The notes under the pieces were generated by a model that searched no databases, was not told the origin of the DNA, and saw nothing but the letters and a program-made list of their open reading frames with translations. From an uncultured Alistipes sp. (lineage in GTDB: Bacteria > Bacteroidota > Bacteroidia > Bacteroidales > UBA932), in NCBI GenBank assembly GCA_900544195.1, contig UQUJ01000003.1, positions 26,512 to 90,511 on the forward strand: 64,000 nucleotides of DNA. The letters run 5' to 3'. Below, piece by piece: positions 26,712 to 34,789 of this stretch (the stretch's first letter is position 1; each line of letters opens with the position of its first letter). A program made the position numbers and the translations under genes.

Positions 26712-27356
26712 CTATACCTCGCCGGCAACCCAGACAAGAACGTGGTTGTCGAAGGTCATATATTCAAGCTCGAATTCCTCCTCATAGCCGTCCTTGTGGA
26801 TGAAGGTCGCGTCAAGCTCTCCCTCTCCCTTCGGACGGAAGCGCTCCACCTCGATCTGCTCGGCGAAATTCACCCTGTAGGCCGAGAGTCTTTTGAATAT
26901 GGCTTCCTTGGCGCACCAGTAGATGGCCAGCTGCTCATTGCGCTTGTCCTCATCCAGATTTTCAACCTCGTCCTCGGAAAGCGCCTTGCGCTCCACTGCC
27001 GAGAAGTCTCGTGACAGGGATTCGATGTCGATGCCGACATCCTCGTTGTCGTTCAGGATGACGGCTACATATTTGTCTGTGTGCGTGATGCTTATGTTGG
27101 TGACACTGTTCTCCAGGTAAGGCTTCCCGTTGTCGTGGTGGCTCAGGTAGACCTTTTCGCCGAACAGCTCGCAAAGAAGCGCCCTGACCGCGAGCCTCTG
27201 CTTGCGGAGGGATTCGTTGTTGATGAATGAGATTTCCTCCATCTCATCTGAAGGGACGGAAGCGAGTTCCTTTAGTTCTTCTTCTGTTTCCGTTATCTGC
27301 CAGACTCCGATAAGGGATCTGGACTCTTCTAATTCCTTTTTTAAATATAGTGCCAT
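26712..27356 (-). CDS. 4'-phosphopantetheinyl transferase family protein
   Basis: These enzymes move the phosphopantetheine arm of coenzyme A onto carrier proteins. The two conserved pieces are present: VGIDIESLSRDFSAVERKAL (about residues 105-125) and WCAKEAIFKRL (about 150-160), with the metal-binding Asp of GID and the Glu of KEAIF. The 214-residue length fits the Sfp-like (two-domain) type more than the short AcpS type. No carrier protein or synthase is nearby, so the partner cannot be inferred. A short frame and a promoter element lie just upstream. Confidence 0.9.
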   Translation of the reverse strand: MALYLKKELEESRSLIGVWQITETEEELKELASVPSDEMEEISFINNESLRKQRLAVRALLCELFGEKVYLSHHDNGKPYLENSVTNISITHTDKYVAVILNDNEDVGIDIESLSRDFSAVERKALSEDEVENLDEDKRNEQLAIYWCAKEAIFKRLSAYRVNFAEQIEVERFRPKGEGELDATFIHKDGYEEEFELEYMTFDNHVLVWVAGEV

Positions 27357-27372
27357 AATTTAAGAATTCAGA

Positions 27373-27516
27373 TTAAAGCATGGCAAAGAACCCGTCACCA
27401 CAATGGTTCGGGACAACCAACGATTGATTATCAAGCATGCTGCGCGACAGCGGATCGTCCGATCGGGGGTCCGCCTTTGATTTGCTGTCTGTCAGAATAG
27501 AACTGGGAGGTTCCAT
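27373..27516 (-). CDS. Possible 47-residue leader peptide
   Basis: An open frame from ATG 27516 to 27373 encodes a polar 47-residue peptide (MEPPSSILTDSKSKADPRSD at its start) and ends 16 bases before the phosphopantetheinyl transferase start. A TATATTTG element at 27558-27551 lies just upstream. It has no family I recognise. It may be a leader or an accidental frame in the 5' untranslated region. Confidence 0.3.
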   Translation of the reverse strand: MEPPSSILTDSKSKADPRSDDPLSRSMLDNQSLVVPNHCGDGFFAML

Positions 27517-27550
27517 ATAATCAGTTAATCTTCCTTTGTCAATACAGGTG

Positions 27551-27558
27551 CAAATATA
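27551..27558 (-). promoter_or_regulatory. -7 element upstream of the phosphopantetheinyl transferase
   Basis: The reverse strand reads TATATTTG, a full match to TAnnTTTG. The -33 partner is not clear. The predicted RNA would start about 190 bases before the transferase ATG. Confidence 0.45.
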
Positions 27559-27598
27559 ATGATTTTTTGAATTAGAAAGAAAATACAACAGAAATTGT

Positions 27599-27606
27599 TA
27601 TCTTTG
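27599..27606 (+). promoter_or_regulatory. -7 element of the malate dehydrogenase gene
   Basis: TATCTTTG at 27599-27606, 46 bases before the ATG at 27653, matches TAnnTTTG. The -33 element is weak. Confidence 0.5.
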
Positions 27607-27652
27607 TGTCACTATTGGAAAAATAGGATTTTTAACATAATTTTTTTCAACA

Positions 27653-28645
27653 ATGGGATTTTTGACAAACGAGAAGCTGCTCATCGTCGGTGCAGGCGGT
27701 GCTATCGGCTCAAACATGGCTCAGACCGCTCTCATGCTCGGTCTTACTCCTAACATCTGTCTCTATGACATCATCGAACCGGCCGTTCACGGTGTCGCCG
27801 AGGAAATGTATCATTGCGCTTTCCCTGGTGCGAACGTCACATGGACAACTGATCCTAAGGAGGCTTTCACTGGCGCCAAGTTCATCATCTCTTCCGGCGG
27901 CGCTCCACGTAAGGACGGTATGACCCGCGAGGATCTTCTCAAGGGCAACTGCCAGATCGCCGCTCAGTTCGGCGACTACATCAAGGAGTACTGCCCTGAT
28001 GTGAACCACGTTGTGGTTATCTTCAACCCGGCCGATGTGACGGCTCTCACCGCCCTCATCCATTCAGGCCTCAAGCCTAACCAGCTCACCTCTCTCGCGG
28101 CTCTTGACTCCACACGTCTTCAGGAGCAGCTCGCGAAGGCCTGCGGTGTTCAGCAGTCAAAGGTTACCGATTGCTACACCTACGGCGGTCACGGCGAGCA
28201 GATGGCTGTCTTCGCGTCAAAGGCAAAGGTTGACGGCAAGCCTCTCTCTGAGTTCAATATCTCCGAGGAGCGTTGGGCCGAGATCAAGCACGACACCATC
28301 CAGGGTGGCTCCAACATCATCAAGCTCCGTGGACGTTCTTCATTCCAGAGCCCTGCCTACCAGGCTGTCAAGATGATCGAGGGCGCTATGGGCGGAACTC
28401 CGTTCACCTGGCCTGCGGGTTGCTATGTGGACTGCGACAAGTGCGGCTTCAAGAACGTGATGATGGCCATGCCTACCACGATCGACGCCACAGGTGTTCA
28501 CTTCACCGAGCCTCAGGGAACTGAAGTCGAGATGGCTGATCTCAGGAAGTCTTACGAGCACCTCTGCAAGATGCGCGAGGAGATCATCGCCCTTGGCATC
28601 GTTCCTCCGGTAGAGGACTGGAAGAAAGACAATGTAAACCTTTAG
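27653..28645 (+). CDS. mdh: Malate dehydrogenase
   Basis: A 330-residue NAD-dependent dehydrogenase that interconverts malate and oxaloacetate. The nucleotide-binding motif LIVGAGGAIGSNM starts at about residue 9. IISSGGAPRKDGMTR is the mobile-loop region with the substrate-contact arginine, and TYGGHGEQM holds the catalytic histidine. In Bacteroidetes it serves the reductive route to fumarate and succinate. Heavy use of preferred codons and a good promoter suggest high expression. The stop codon TAG abuts repeat B. Confidence 0.94.
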   Translation: MGFLTNEKLLIVGAGGAIGSNMAQTALMLGLTPNICLYDIIEPAVHGVAEEMYHCAFPGANVTWTTDPKEAFTGAKFIISSGGAPRKDGMTREDLLKGNCQIAAQFGDYIKEYCPDVNHVVVIFNPADVTALTALIHSGLKPNQLTSLAALDSTRLQEQLAKACGVQQSKVTDCYTYGGHGEQMAVFASKAKVDGKPLSEFNISEERWAEIKHDTIQGGSNIIKLRGRSSFQSPAYQAVKMIEGAMGGTPFTWPAGCYVDCDKCGFKNVMMAMPTTIDATGVHFTEPQGTEVEMADLRKSYEHLCKMREEIIALGIVPPVEDWKKDNVNL

Positions 28646-28716
28646 AAGCTGTTTTGAATTGTTCGTTTGAAGTTTTTCACCTCAAAGAACATTTCAGACA
28701 ACTCAAACAGCTTCTT
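28645..28716 (+). repeat. Repeat B, short copy
   Basis: The ends are GAAGCTGTTTTGAATTGTT and its inverted counterpart near AACAGCTTCT. Between them lies a TTTTTCACCTCAAAGAACATTTC piece that also occurs at 42870-42905. The central hairpin of the longer copy is missing. The left end touches the mdh stop codon. Confidence 0.75.
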
Positions 28717-28732
28717 GGTCTTAGGACTGTAT

Positions 28733-28774
28733 AAAGTGCGGGAGGCCGGCTTTCAAGCCAGCCTCCCGCACTTT
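28733..28774. terminator. 20-bp hairpin downstream of malate dehydrogenase
   Basis: AAAGTGCGGGAGGCCGGCTT pairs with AAGCCAGCCTCCCGCACTTT with one mismatch and a 2-base loop. The flanks end CTTT rather than a long T run. It could stop read-through from mdh or protect its 3' end. Confidence 0.55.
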
Positions 28775-28799
28775 ATGTATGCTCTTGACGGGCATGCGA

Positions 28800-28829
28800 T
28801 TGAACATTCGTGGAAAAGTGTTACATTTG
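28800..28829 (+). promoter_or_regulatory. Promoter for the ABC exporter gene
   Basis: TTG (28800-28802), 19 bases, then TACATTTG (28822-28829): a clean match to the Bacteroidetes pattern. The exporter ATG is at 28853, giving a short leader. Confidence 0.65.
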
Positions 28830-28852
28830 CATTCTGCCGGAACAATTCTGAA

Positions 28853-30502
28853 ATGAGGATCAAGGATTGCATAGCATGGCTCTGGAACGCTTCCCGAGGG
28901 AATCACCTTCACATTCTGTGTGTGGGCGTTACCGGTATGGTCAGGGTTGCGGTCTCTCTGTTTTTCATCTGGGTGTGCAAAGGGCTTATCGACAATGTCA
29001 CAGGACAGTCCGAAGGATGGAGCCTTGGCGTCCTCGTCGCGATGATGATCGTGAGCATGGCCGTCAGACCTCTTCTTTCATTGATGGCTGACAGACTGGC
29101 CCGAAAGACAGAGGCTTGCATGAACAATGAATTGAGGATGAATATATTCGATCATCTGATGGCAAGCCGGTGGGACAGCCGGGAGTCTCGTCACTCGGGA
29201 GACATCCTCAACAGGTTGATTGATGATGTTCCGAGTGTCTCCGAGGTCTTGTGCCGTGGCATCCCGAGCGTAATGATAACGACCTGCCAGTTGATCGGCG
29301 CCCTGTACATTCTTTCCAAAATGGATGTGCGTTTGGCTCTTATTCTCCTGTTCATCATGCCGGCGGCCTTGTTGTTGAGCAAAAGCTATGTCAGTAGGAT
29401 GAGAAAGCTTACGCATGACATCCGTTCCCGGGAAAGCGCTATTCAGGAACACATTCAGGAAAGTGTGCAGAATCGTCTGCTGCTTCGTTCCATGGAATAC
29501 ACACCATATTCCGTTTCCAAACTTGGCGACATGCAATCAGGGTTGTTCCGTAATGTCATGAGGTACACGAATTTCGCGCTTTTCTCCCGATTGATGATCC
29601 AAGTCGGATTCTCGGCCGGTTACGCCACCGCGTTCCTTTGGGGAATATTCGGGATCAGAAGCGGCGCTGTGACTTTCGGCACGATGACCGCGTTCCTTCA
29701 GCTTGTGGCCCAGATACAAAACCCGATGGTCGAACTCAGTCGGCAGATTCCGGCGTTCATCCGTGTCATGACCGCTGCCGAGAGGCTCGCCGAACTGTCG
29801 GACGCACCTCTCGAACAAACCGGGAAGCCTGTCGTCCTGACCGGCAGGGCCGGAATCAGGATCGGACATCTTACATATTCCTACCCTGGCGGCGAAAAAA
29901 AGGTATTCGATGACTTCTCCCATGATTTCACTCCGGGAAGCCTGACAGCTGTCATAGGTGAGACAGGAATAGGGAAGACCACCCTGATGCGTCTGATTCT
30001 TGCGCTTGTCTCGCCTGACAGCGGGAATGTGGTGTTCTACGACTGCGAGGGAAACAAGGCCGAGGCCTCGCCTTTGACACGGCGCAACCTGTCTTATGTC
30101 CCGCAGGGGAACACCTTGTTCAGCGGAACCATCCGGGACAATCTTCGCATGGGAAATCCGGATGCGGGTGATGAGGAATATTCAAGGGCCCTTCATCTGG
30201 CCGCGGCGGATTTTGTCATGGATCTGCCTGATGGCCTTGACACCAGATGCGGCGAGCATGGCGTGGGATTGAGTGAAGGACAGGCCCAGAGGATCGCCAT
30301 TGCCCGAGGATTGCTCCGTCCAGGCGGAATCCTCCTGCTTGACGAACCGTCCTCGTCCTTGGACATAGAGACGGAAAAGACCCTGTTGGAAAGGCTTTCA
30401 GGGCAGGTTCAGGACAAAACCCTCATAATCATCACCCATAGAGAGGAAATCGCGTCAATCTGCACATCTGTTCTGAGAATCACGCCTTCCTCGCTGAAGT
30501 GA
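28853..30502 (+). CDS. ABC exporter, membrane plus ATPase half-transporter
   Basis: A 549-residue protein: a six-helix membrane domain (about residues 20-320) fused to an ATPase domain with Walker A GETGIGKTT, signature LSEGQAQR, Walker B ILLLDEPSSSLD and the His of ITHRE. It lacks an N-terminal C39 peptidase domain. Half-transporters act as dimers and export lipids, peptides or drugs. The frame is open from 28667, but the good promoter and the repeat in front make ATG 28853 the start. Its 3' end overlaps the convergent S24/S26 gene by 23 bases. With the PqqD, kinase and nucleotidyltransferase genes it may serve a modified peptide. Confidence 0.88.
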   Translation: MRIKDCIAWLWNASRGNHLHILCVGVTGMVRVAVSLFFIWVCKGLIDNVTGQSEGWSLGVLVAMMIVSMAVRPLLSLMADRLARKTEACMNNELRMNIFDHLMASRWDSRESRHSGDILNRLIDDVPSVSEVLCRGIPSVMITTCQLIGALYILSKMDVRLALILLFIMPAALLLSKSYVSRMRKLTHDIRSRESAIQEHIQESVQNRLLLRSMEYTPYSVSKLGDMQSGLFRNVMRYTNFALFSRLMIQVGFSAGYATAFLWGIFGIRSGAVTFGTMTAFLQLVAQIQNPMVELSRQIPAFIRVMTAAERLAELSDAPLEQTGKPVVLTGRAGIRIGHLTYSYPGGEKKVFDDFSHDFTPGSLTAVIGETGIGKTTLMRLILALVSPDSGNVVFYDCEGNKAEASPLTRRNLSYVPQGNTLFSGTIRDNLRMGNPDAGDEEYSRALHLAAADFVMDLPDGLDTRCGEHGVGLSEGQAQRIAIARGLLRPGGILLLDEPSSSLDIETEKTLLERLSGQVQDKTLIIITHREEIASICTSVLRITPSSLK

Positions 30503-30974
30503 GGAGCAAGCGTCTCCAGACCCCGAGCAATATGCGGCGGAAAGGGGCGGCCATCAGCCAAAGCCTGATTTTCAGGCGATAGCCATTGGACTCCACGTCA
30601 ACAGGATGCTTCCCTTGTTTCAGAACCGACACCACGCGTCCGAATATTCCATCTCTTCCGCAATGCTCCTTTGCCCTGAGGATACCGTCGCCTTGGATCA
30701 CCGCGACGCCATTCGCGTCAAACTCCAATATCCGGTGAAGGATGAAATGATTGTTCACCCGGAAAAGCACGATGTCCCCCTTGGCCGCGTTGCGGTGAGG
30801 CAAGTTTTCCGGGCTGGCCGCCTCCACGCCTTCCAGCACGACAAGATCCACCTCGCCCACGATGAAGGGCAGCATGCTTGTCCCTTTCACGGGAATCGTC
30901 ACTTTCTTGCCTTTGCGCAGCAATGTGATGACATTCCCGAAAAAAGCTTCGTTGTTGACGGTCATTTTTTCCAT
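30480..30974 (-). CDS. S24/S26-family peptidase-like protein
   Basis: A 164-residue protein with the serine motif VKGTSMLPFI (about residues 27-36) typical of signal peptidases and LexA-like proteases, and an AKGDIVLFRVNN beta strand further on. The C-terminus is basic and hydrophobic (LWLMAAPFRRILLGVWRRLLL), perhaps a membrane anchor. A clear catalytic Lys is not obvious, so it may process a leader or be a non-peptidase. It is divergent from the PqqD gene, with overlapping promoters between them, and its 3' end overlaps the exporter. Confidence 0.78.
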   Translation of the reverse strand: MEKMTVNNEAFFGNVITLLRKGKKVTIPVKGTSMLPFIVGEVDLVVLEGVEAASPENLPHRNAAKGDIVLFRVNNHFILHRILEFDANGVAVIQGDGILRAKEHCGRDGIFGRVVSVLKQGKHPVDVESNGYRLKIRLWLMAAPFRRILLGVWRRLLLTSARKA

Positions 30975-31015
30975 TTTGAGCCTTTATAGCATCGTGTCAT
31001 TGACTTGTTTCTTTG

Positions 31016-31044
31016 CAAAAGTATTGAAAAAATCGTTAACTTTG
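31016..31044. promoter_or_regulatory. Overlapping divergent promoters
   Basis: On the reverse strand TACTTTTG (31023-31016) points toward the S24/S26 gene, and on the plus strand TAACTTTG (31037-31044) points toward the PqqD gene. The reverse one lies about 40 bases from its start codon. The plus one is followed straight away by the repeat A tandem (31052-31290). Confidence 0.5.
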
Positions 31045-31051
31045 CCATTAA

Positions 31052-31127
31052 GGAACATGAAATAATAAGTTGCTTCAGATTAAGAAAAGATTCCTTAAGA
31101 TGATGCAGGTTATTTTTTGAAGGTTAC
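31052..31127 (-). repeat. MITE-like repeat A, internally deleted copy (76 bp)
   Basis: The left end GGAACATGAAATAATAAG equals the inverted right end of the copy at 56111. The right end is ATTTTTTGAAGGTTAC. TAA lies on both sides (31049-31051 and 31128-31130). The central hairpin is deleted. Confidence 0.8.
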
Positions 31128-31130
31128 TAA

Positions 31131-31290
31131 GTAAGCATAAAAAATAAGTTGAACTAAATTTTGTGTCAGATTTTATGAGGATAGATTTCTTTTGGAAGAA
31201 GGAGTGTGCCGGTGGCACATGACTGATGAGAAAAGACATCTGGACCGAAAAGACAATCAAAGATTACCAAGTTATTTTTTTAAGGATTAC
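31131..31290 (-). repeat. MITE-like repeat A, full copy with intact hairpin (160 bp)
   Basis: It runs from GTAAGCATAAAAAATAAG to TTATTTTTTTAAGGATTAC, flanked by TAA (31128-31130 and 31291-31293). The hairpin TGTGCC-GGT-GGCACA lies at 31205-31219 and is followed by TGACTGATGA. The element lies wholly between the PqqD promoter and its ATG at 31312, so the transcript would contain it. Confidence 0.85.
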
Positions 31291-31311
31291 TAACCTTAAG
31301 AAAGCTGCCAC

Positions 31312-31578
31312 ATGAAAGTGAAGAATGGATTTGTCATCCGCGAGATTTGCGGTGAGAAGGTTCTTTCCGGGGAGGGAAGTGACTTTGTGAATTTCAACAA
31401 GTTGATCAGGTTGAATGATTCCGCGGCATACCTGTTGGAATCTGTCGGCTCATCGGACTTTACGGAGGAGTCGCTTGTCAGCCTCTTGTGCGGGAAGTAT
31501 GATGTCTCTCCGGAGGTGGCCCTGTCCGATGTCAAGGCGATGTGCTCCCGGTTGAAGGAAAACGGTGTCCTCGAGTGA
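31312..31578 (+). CDS. PqqD-family protein
   Basis: An 88-residue winged-helix protein of the PqqD type: VKNGFVIREICGEKVLSGEG at the start, the strand-turn NFNKLIRLNDSAAYLLE and a C-terminal helix. PqqD-like domains bind leader peptides of ribosomally made peptide precursors and hand them to modifying enzymes. No precursor gene is visible nearby. The next gene begins one base after its stop, which argues for coupled translation. Confidence 0.85.
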   Translation: MKVKNGFVIREICGEKVLSGEGSDFVNFNKLIRLNDSAAYLLESVGSSDFTEESLVSLLCGKYDVSPEVALSDVKAMCSRLKENGVLE

Positions 31579-31579
31579 T

Positions 31580-32626
31580 ATGTCCACTTCAACAATCAGG
31601 GTTTACCGTGTCGGCGGAGTGGCGTTCGCTCTTGAACTGAGGTCTCCATGGATCCCTATGGAGTACACTGAACCGGTCCGGAAGCGGATAGCGCTGGCTG
31701 CGGCAGGTGATGTCTTGCCGGTTCTTCCGGTAAGGGCCGGGGACAAGGTGCCTTTCAGGACATTTGTGCAGGGGCGTGGAGAACTCATCCCTGACATTGA
31801 CGCCAACATGCTGGATCTTTCCATGCTTGAACCGTTCTTCATCGGACAAGAGGCGGATGTGACTTTCCGTCTGGTCATCCATGCGCCTGAAAGTGAACCT
31901 TTCGACGCGGGGGCAGGGGAAGGCCTGATCATGGATGTCAAAGACTCACAGCCGTACTTCAAGGTTTACCGCCGTCCTGAAGGGACATGGTTCGAGGTCA
32001 GCACCGAATCCAGTCCGTCCTTGGGAAGGTTGTTGGTTTCCAACGACAGCACTGTCGGAGACTATTATCCGGAACCGGGAATGACAGCCTACAAGGTGGC
32101 ATACATGATGGACGTGCTCCTGCGGATGATGTTCTCCTACAACTCTCCCGCGCATTCAGTCTTGCTGATGCACTCTTCGGTGGTCTCTCTGGATGGAGAG
32201 GCAGTGATGTTCCTTGGCCCCAGCGGAACCGGTAAAAGCACCCACAGCCGCCTGTGGCTCGAGAATATTCCTGGAACCACGTTGGTCAATGATGACAATC
32301 CGGTCGTGAGGCTTGAAGACGGGAAATTGTTCGTCTATGGCACTCCATGGAGCGGGAAGACTCCCTGCTATCGTAATGTGAGGGTTCCGGTCAAGGCCAT
32401 TGTCTGTCTCAGGCAGGCGCCGCTCAACAGCATCTCAAGGTTGAACGGGATTTACGCCTACGCCGGTTTTGTCAGCGCTGTCTCATCTGTTCGTTGGGAA
32501 CGTCGGATCATGGATGCATTGACACCGGTCGCCTCCGGAATCGCCACTTCGGTTCCGATCTATTCGATGGGGTGCCGTCCTGACGCCGAAGCTGCAAGAG
32601 TGTGCCGTGACGGGGTCTGGAAGTAA
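31580..32626 (+). CDS. HprK-like serine kinase protein
   Basis: About 348 residues with a P-loop GPSGTGKSTHSRLWLE in the second half (about residue 220), followed by VNDDNPVVR and a GTPWSGKTPCYRNVRVPV segment, as in HPr kinase-like proteins found beside PqqD and nucleotidyltransferase genes. It probably uses ATP to phosphorylate a protein or peptide serine. No PTS HPr gene is nearby, so carbon control is unlikely. ATG 31580 is preferred to a GTG at 31565 that overlaps PqqD. Confidence 0.82.
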   Translation: MSTSTIRVYRVGGVAFALELRSPWIPMEYTEPVRKRIALAAAGDVLPVLPVRAGDKVPFRTFVQGRGELIPDIDANMLDLSMLEPFFIGQEADVTFRLVIHAPESEPFDAGAGEGLIMDVKDSQPYFKVYRRPEGTWFEVSTESSPSLGRLLVSNDSTVGDYYPEPGMTAYKVAYMMDVLLRMMFSYNSPAHSVLLMHSSVVSLDGEAVMFLGPSGTGKSTHSRLWLENIPGTTLVNDDNPVVRLEDGKLFVYGTPWSGKTPCYRNVRVPVKAIVCLRQAPLNSISRLNGIYAYAGFVSAVSSVRWERRIMDALTPVASGIATSVPIYSMGCRPDAEAARVCRDGVWK

Positions 32627-32676
32627 AACGGCTACTTCGGAATGCGCCTATTGTTTCAAACGCAAAAACATTTTTT

Positions 32677-33804
32677 ATGAATATCCCGAAAGATGACCTG
32701 TTTTTCGACTTGTTGCGTTCCGGCCTTTGGGATAAGGCCGGTACCGTAGCGGATTATTCTTCCGTTGACTGGAAGGCTTTGATCAGACTTGCCAGAGAGC
32801 AGACGGTGGTCGGACTGATCTCTGACGGGGTTTCCGCGCAGAAGCGTTACGGCGCCCAACTTTCGATGCCCTTTGAGGATGCTCGGCAGCTGATGGTTCA
32901 GACCATCGGCGTGGAACGGGCCAATGCCCGGTTGGACGCTGTCGTGGCCGAGTTGGCGGGCATATTCAAAGACAACGGGATCAGCTACTGCCTTATAAAG
33001 GGACAGGGTACGGCACAGAACTATCTTCATCCCGGCCATCGGTCTCCGGGGGACATAGACTTCCTTCTGGACGATGAGAATTACCGCCGCGCATCGGAAG
33101 TGCTGGCTCCCAGGGCTGAAAAGTTGCTCCCGGAAGATGGCGATAAGAAGCATTTCGGGATGCTGTTCCATGGCGGAGTGGATGTCGAACTCCACGGAAC
33201 AGCCCGGGCCGGTTTTGGAAAGGCGTTCAACGATGTCATCGACCAGATGCAGTCGGAATTGTTCACCCGCAAGGATTTCCGCTCATGGGACTGTCTTGGT
33301 GAGCCAGTCGCTTTGCCGTCCGTGGATTTTGACGCAATGTTCATATTCACTCATTTTATCCAACATTTCTATCATGGTGGACTGGGTCTCCGTCAGATCT
33401 GCGACTGGACCATGCATCTTCGCCGTTTCGCGTCGGTGATCGACAGGGCTTGGATCCGGCGGCGTCTTGATGAATTAGGGCTGGACAAGGAATGGAAGGC
33501 CTTCGGGTTCATTGCCGTAAATCTGTTGGGGCTTCCCCGGGAGGAAATGCCGTTCTATGACGAGACATTTGGCCGGTATTCAGACATGATCTGGGCATCG
33601 ATAAGGCATTCCGGCAATTTCGGACGGACAATGAATGGCGGACGCGACATTGACTCTGAACCTTACCTCCTCCGCAAGCTTCGTTCCTTTCGCGGGCATC
33701 TCCGCTGGATGTCACGCCATTTCGCGCTTTCGCCCCGCAATACCTACCGCGCGATGAGACATACCATTACCTACGGCTTTAAGGCCGTTCTGAAAGGGCG
33801 GTGA
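32677..33804 (+). CDS. Nucleotidyltransferase-family protein (NTP_transf_5-like)
   Basis: A 375-residue protein with the nucleotidyltransferase core ISYCLIKGQGTAQNYLHPGH followed by RSPGDIDFLLDD, in which D-I-D is the metal-binding motif. The C-terminal half is helical and basic. Members of this family occur next to PqqD and HprK-like genes, sometimes in lasso-peptide clusters. The likely activity is transfer of a nucleotide or nucleoside phosphate to a peptide or to a small molecule, which I infer from the fold only. The gene closes the exporter-PqqD-kinase group and is 50 bases from the kinase. Confidence 0.8.
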   Translation: MNIPKDDLFFDLLRSGLWDKAGTVADYSSVDWKALIRLAREQTVVGLISDGVSAQKRYGAQLSMPFEDARQLMVQTIGVERANARLDAVVAELAGIFKDNGISYCLIKGQGTAQNYLHPGHRSPGDIDFLLDDENYRRASEVLAPRAEKLLPEDGDKKHFGMLFHGGVDVELHGTARAGFGKAFNDVIDQMQSELFTRKDFRSWDCLGEPVALPSVDFDAMFIFTHFIQHFYHGGLGLRQICDWTMHLRRFASVIDRAWIRRRLDELGLDKEWKAFGFIAVNLLGLPREEMPFYDETFGRYSDMIWASIRHSGNFGRTMNGGRDIDSEPYLLRKLRSFRGHLRWMSRHFALSPRNTYRAMRHTITYGFKAVLKGR

Positions 33805-33828
33805 TCTGATGGCTTTGATCAGTAATAA

Positions 33829-33861
33829 CAAAAAAGCGGCCGAATTCCGGTCGCTTCTTTT
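33829..33861. terminator. Intrinsic terminator
   Basis: AAAAGCGGCC pairs with GGTCGCTTCTTTT (one G-T pair) with a 5-6 base loop, and A and T runs lie on the two sides. It can end both the nucleotidyltransferase transcript and the reverse-strand tRNA transcript. Confidence 0.75.
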
Positions 33862-33866
33862 GTCTG

Positions 33867-33940
33867 TCGGGGTACAGTGACTCGAACACTGGACCCTCTG
33901 GTCCCAAACCAGATGCGCTAGCCAACTGCGCCACACCCCG
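33867..33940 (-). tRNA. tRNA-Pro (anticodon TGG)
   Basis: The reverse complement reads CGGGGTGTGGCGCAG at the 5' end, with a D arm, the anticodon loop TTTGGGA inside a CTGG/CCAG stem, GTTCGAGTC in the T arm and TACCCCG closing the acceptor stem. No CCA is encoded, which is usual in Bacteroidota. Confidence 0.95.
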
Positions 33941-34069
33941 ATAACATTCCTTCGGGTTAACCCCTCAGGCCTTCCCTGACAACGAGCCGTCAAGCGGTGT
34001 TCTCATTGGAAAGGACTGCAAAGTTATGCCTTTTTTCTTAATTCGCAAAACTTTTTTGAAAAAATCAGC

Positions 34070-34077
34070 TATCTTTG
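34070..34077 (+). promoter_or_regulatory. -7 element before lolD
   Basis: TATCTTTG, 28 bases before the ATG at 34106. No proper -33 element is seen, so it is only a partial match. Confidence 0.4.
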
Positions 34078-34105
34078 AAACGGCGTTGTCCGAAAACAAA
34101 TTTTT

Positions 34106-34765
34106 ATGATAATACAGGCAAGAGGTATAGAAAAGAGTTTTGGAGATTTGAAAGTCCTTAAAGGCGTTGATTTTCAGGTGAATAAATCCGAAGTGGTGTC
34201 GATTATGGGAGCTTCCGGTGCCGGGAAGTCCACACTTCTTCAGATTCTGGGTACATTGTCAACTCCGGACTCTGGCTCTCTGGAGATTGACGGGACGGAT
34301 GTGCTTCATCTTGGCGGCAAGGATCTGTCCGCTTTCAGGAACAAACGCATAGGATTCGTGTTCCAGTTCCATCATCTGTTGCCGGAATTCAGCGCCTTGG
34401 AGAATGTGATGATCCCGGCGTTCATCGCGGGTCGTTCCGACAAGGATGCCAAGGCCGCCGCGACACGGCTGCTCAAGGACATGGGACTTTCCGAGAGAAT
34501 GGAACACAAGCCGTCTGAACTCTCCGGTGGAGAGCAGCAGAGAGTGGCGATCGCAAGGGCGCTCGTCAACGACCCTGCCATTATCTTCGCGGACGAGCCG
34601 TCAGGCAATCTGGACACAAAGACAAAGGCGGAAATCCATCAATTGTTCTTTGACCTCAGGCAACGCTACGGGCAGACAGTTGTCATCGTGACCCATGACC
34701 CTGATCTCGCGAGGATGTGTGACCGGTCGCTCTTCATGCGGGATGGACTGTTCGTGGATGAGTAG
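34106..34765 (+). CDS. LolD-like ABC transporter ATPase
   Basis: A 219-residue ATPase with Walker A GASGAGKST, the LSGGEQQR signature, Walker B IIFADEPSGNLD and an ITHD-type switch (VTHDPDLA). This is the LolD/MacB type that energises release of lipoproteins or other substrates from the inner membrane. A permease is not next to it. It is followed after 24 bases by the methyltransferase gene. Confidence 0.85.
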   Translation: MIIQARGIEKSFGDLKVLKGVDFQVNKSEVVSIMGASGAGKSTLLQILGTLSTPDSGSLEIDGTDVLHLGGKDLSAFRNKRIGFVFQFHHLLPEFSALENVMIPAFIAGRSDKDAKAAATRLLKDMGLSERMEHKPSELSGGEQQRVAIARALVNDPAIIFADEPSGNLDTKTKAEIHQLFFDLRQRYGQTVVIVTHDPDLARMCDRSLFMRDGLFVDE

Positions 34766-34789
34766 TAGGCTGAGCGGATATATTCGAAA

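Noticed and set aside
28667..28852. An extension of the ABC exporter upstream of 28853
   Set aside because: The stretch covers repeat B, the hairpin at 28733-28774 and the promoter. It has no transporter character.
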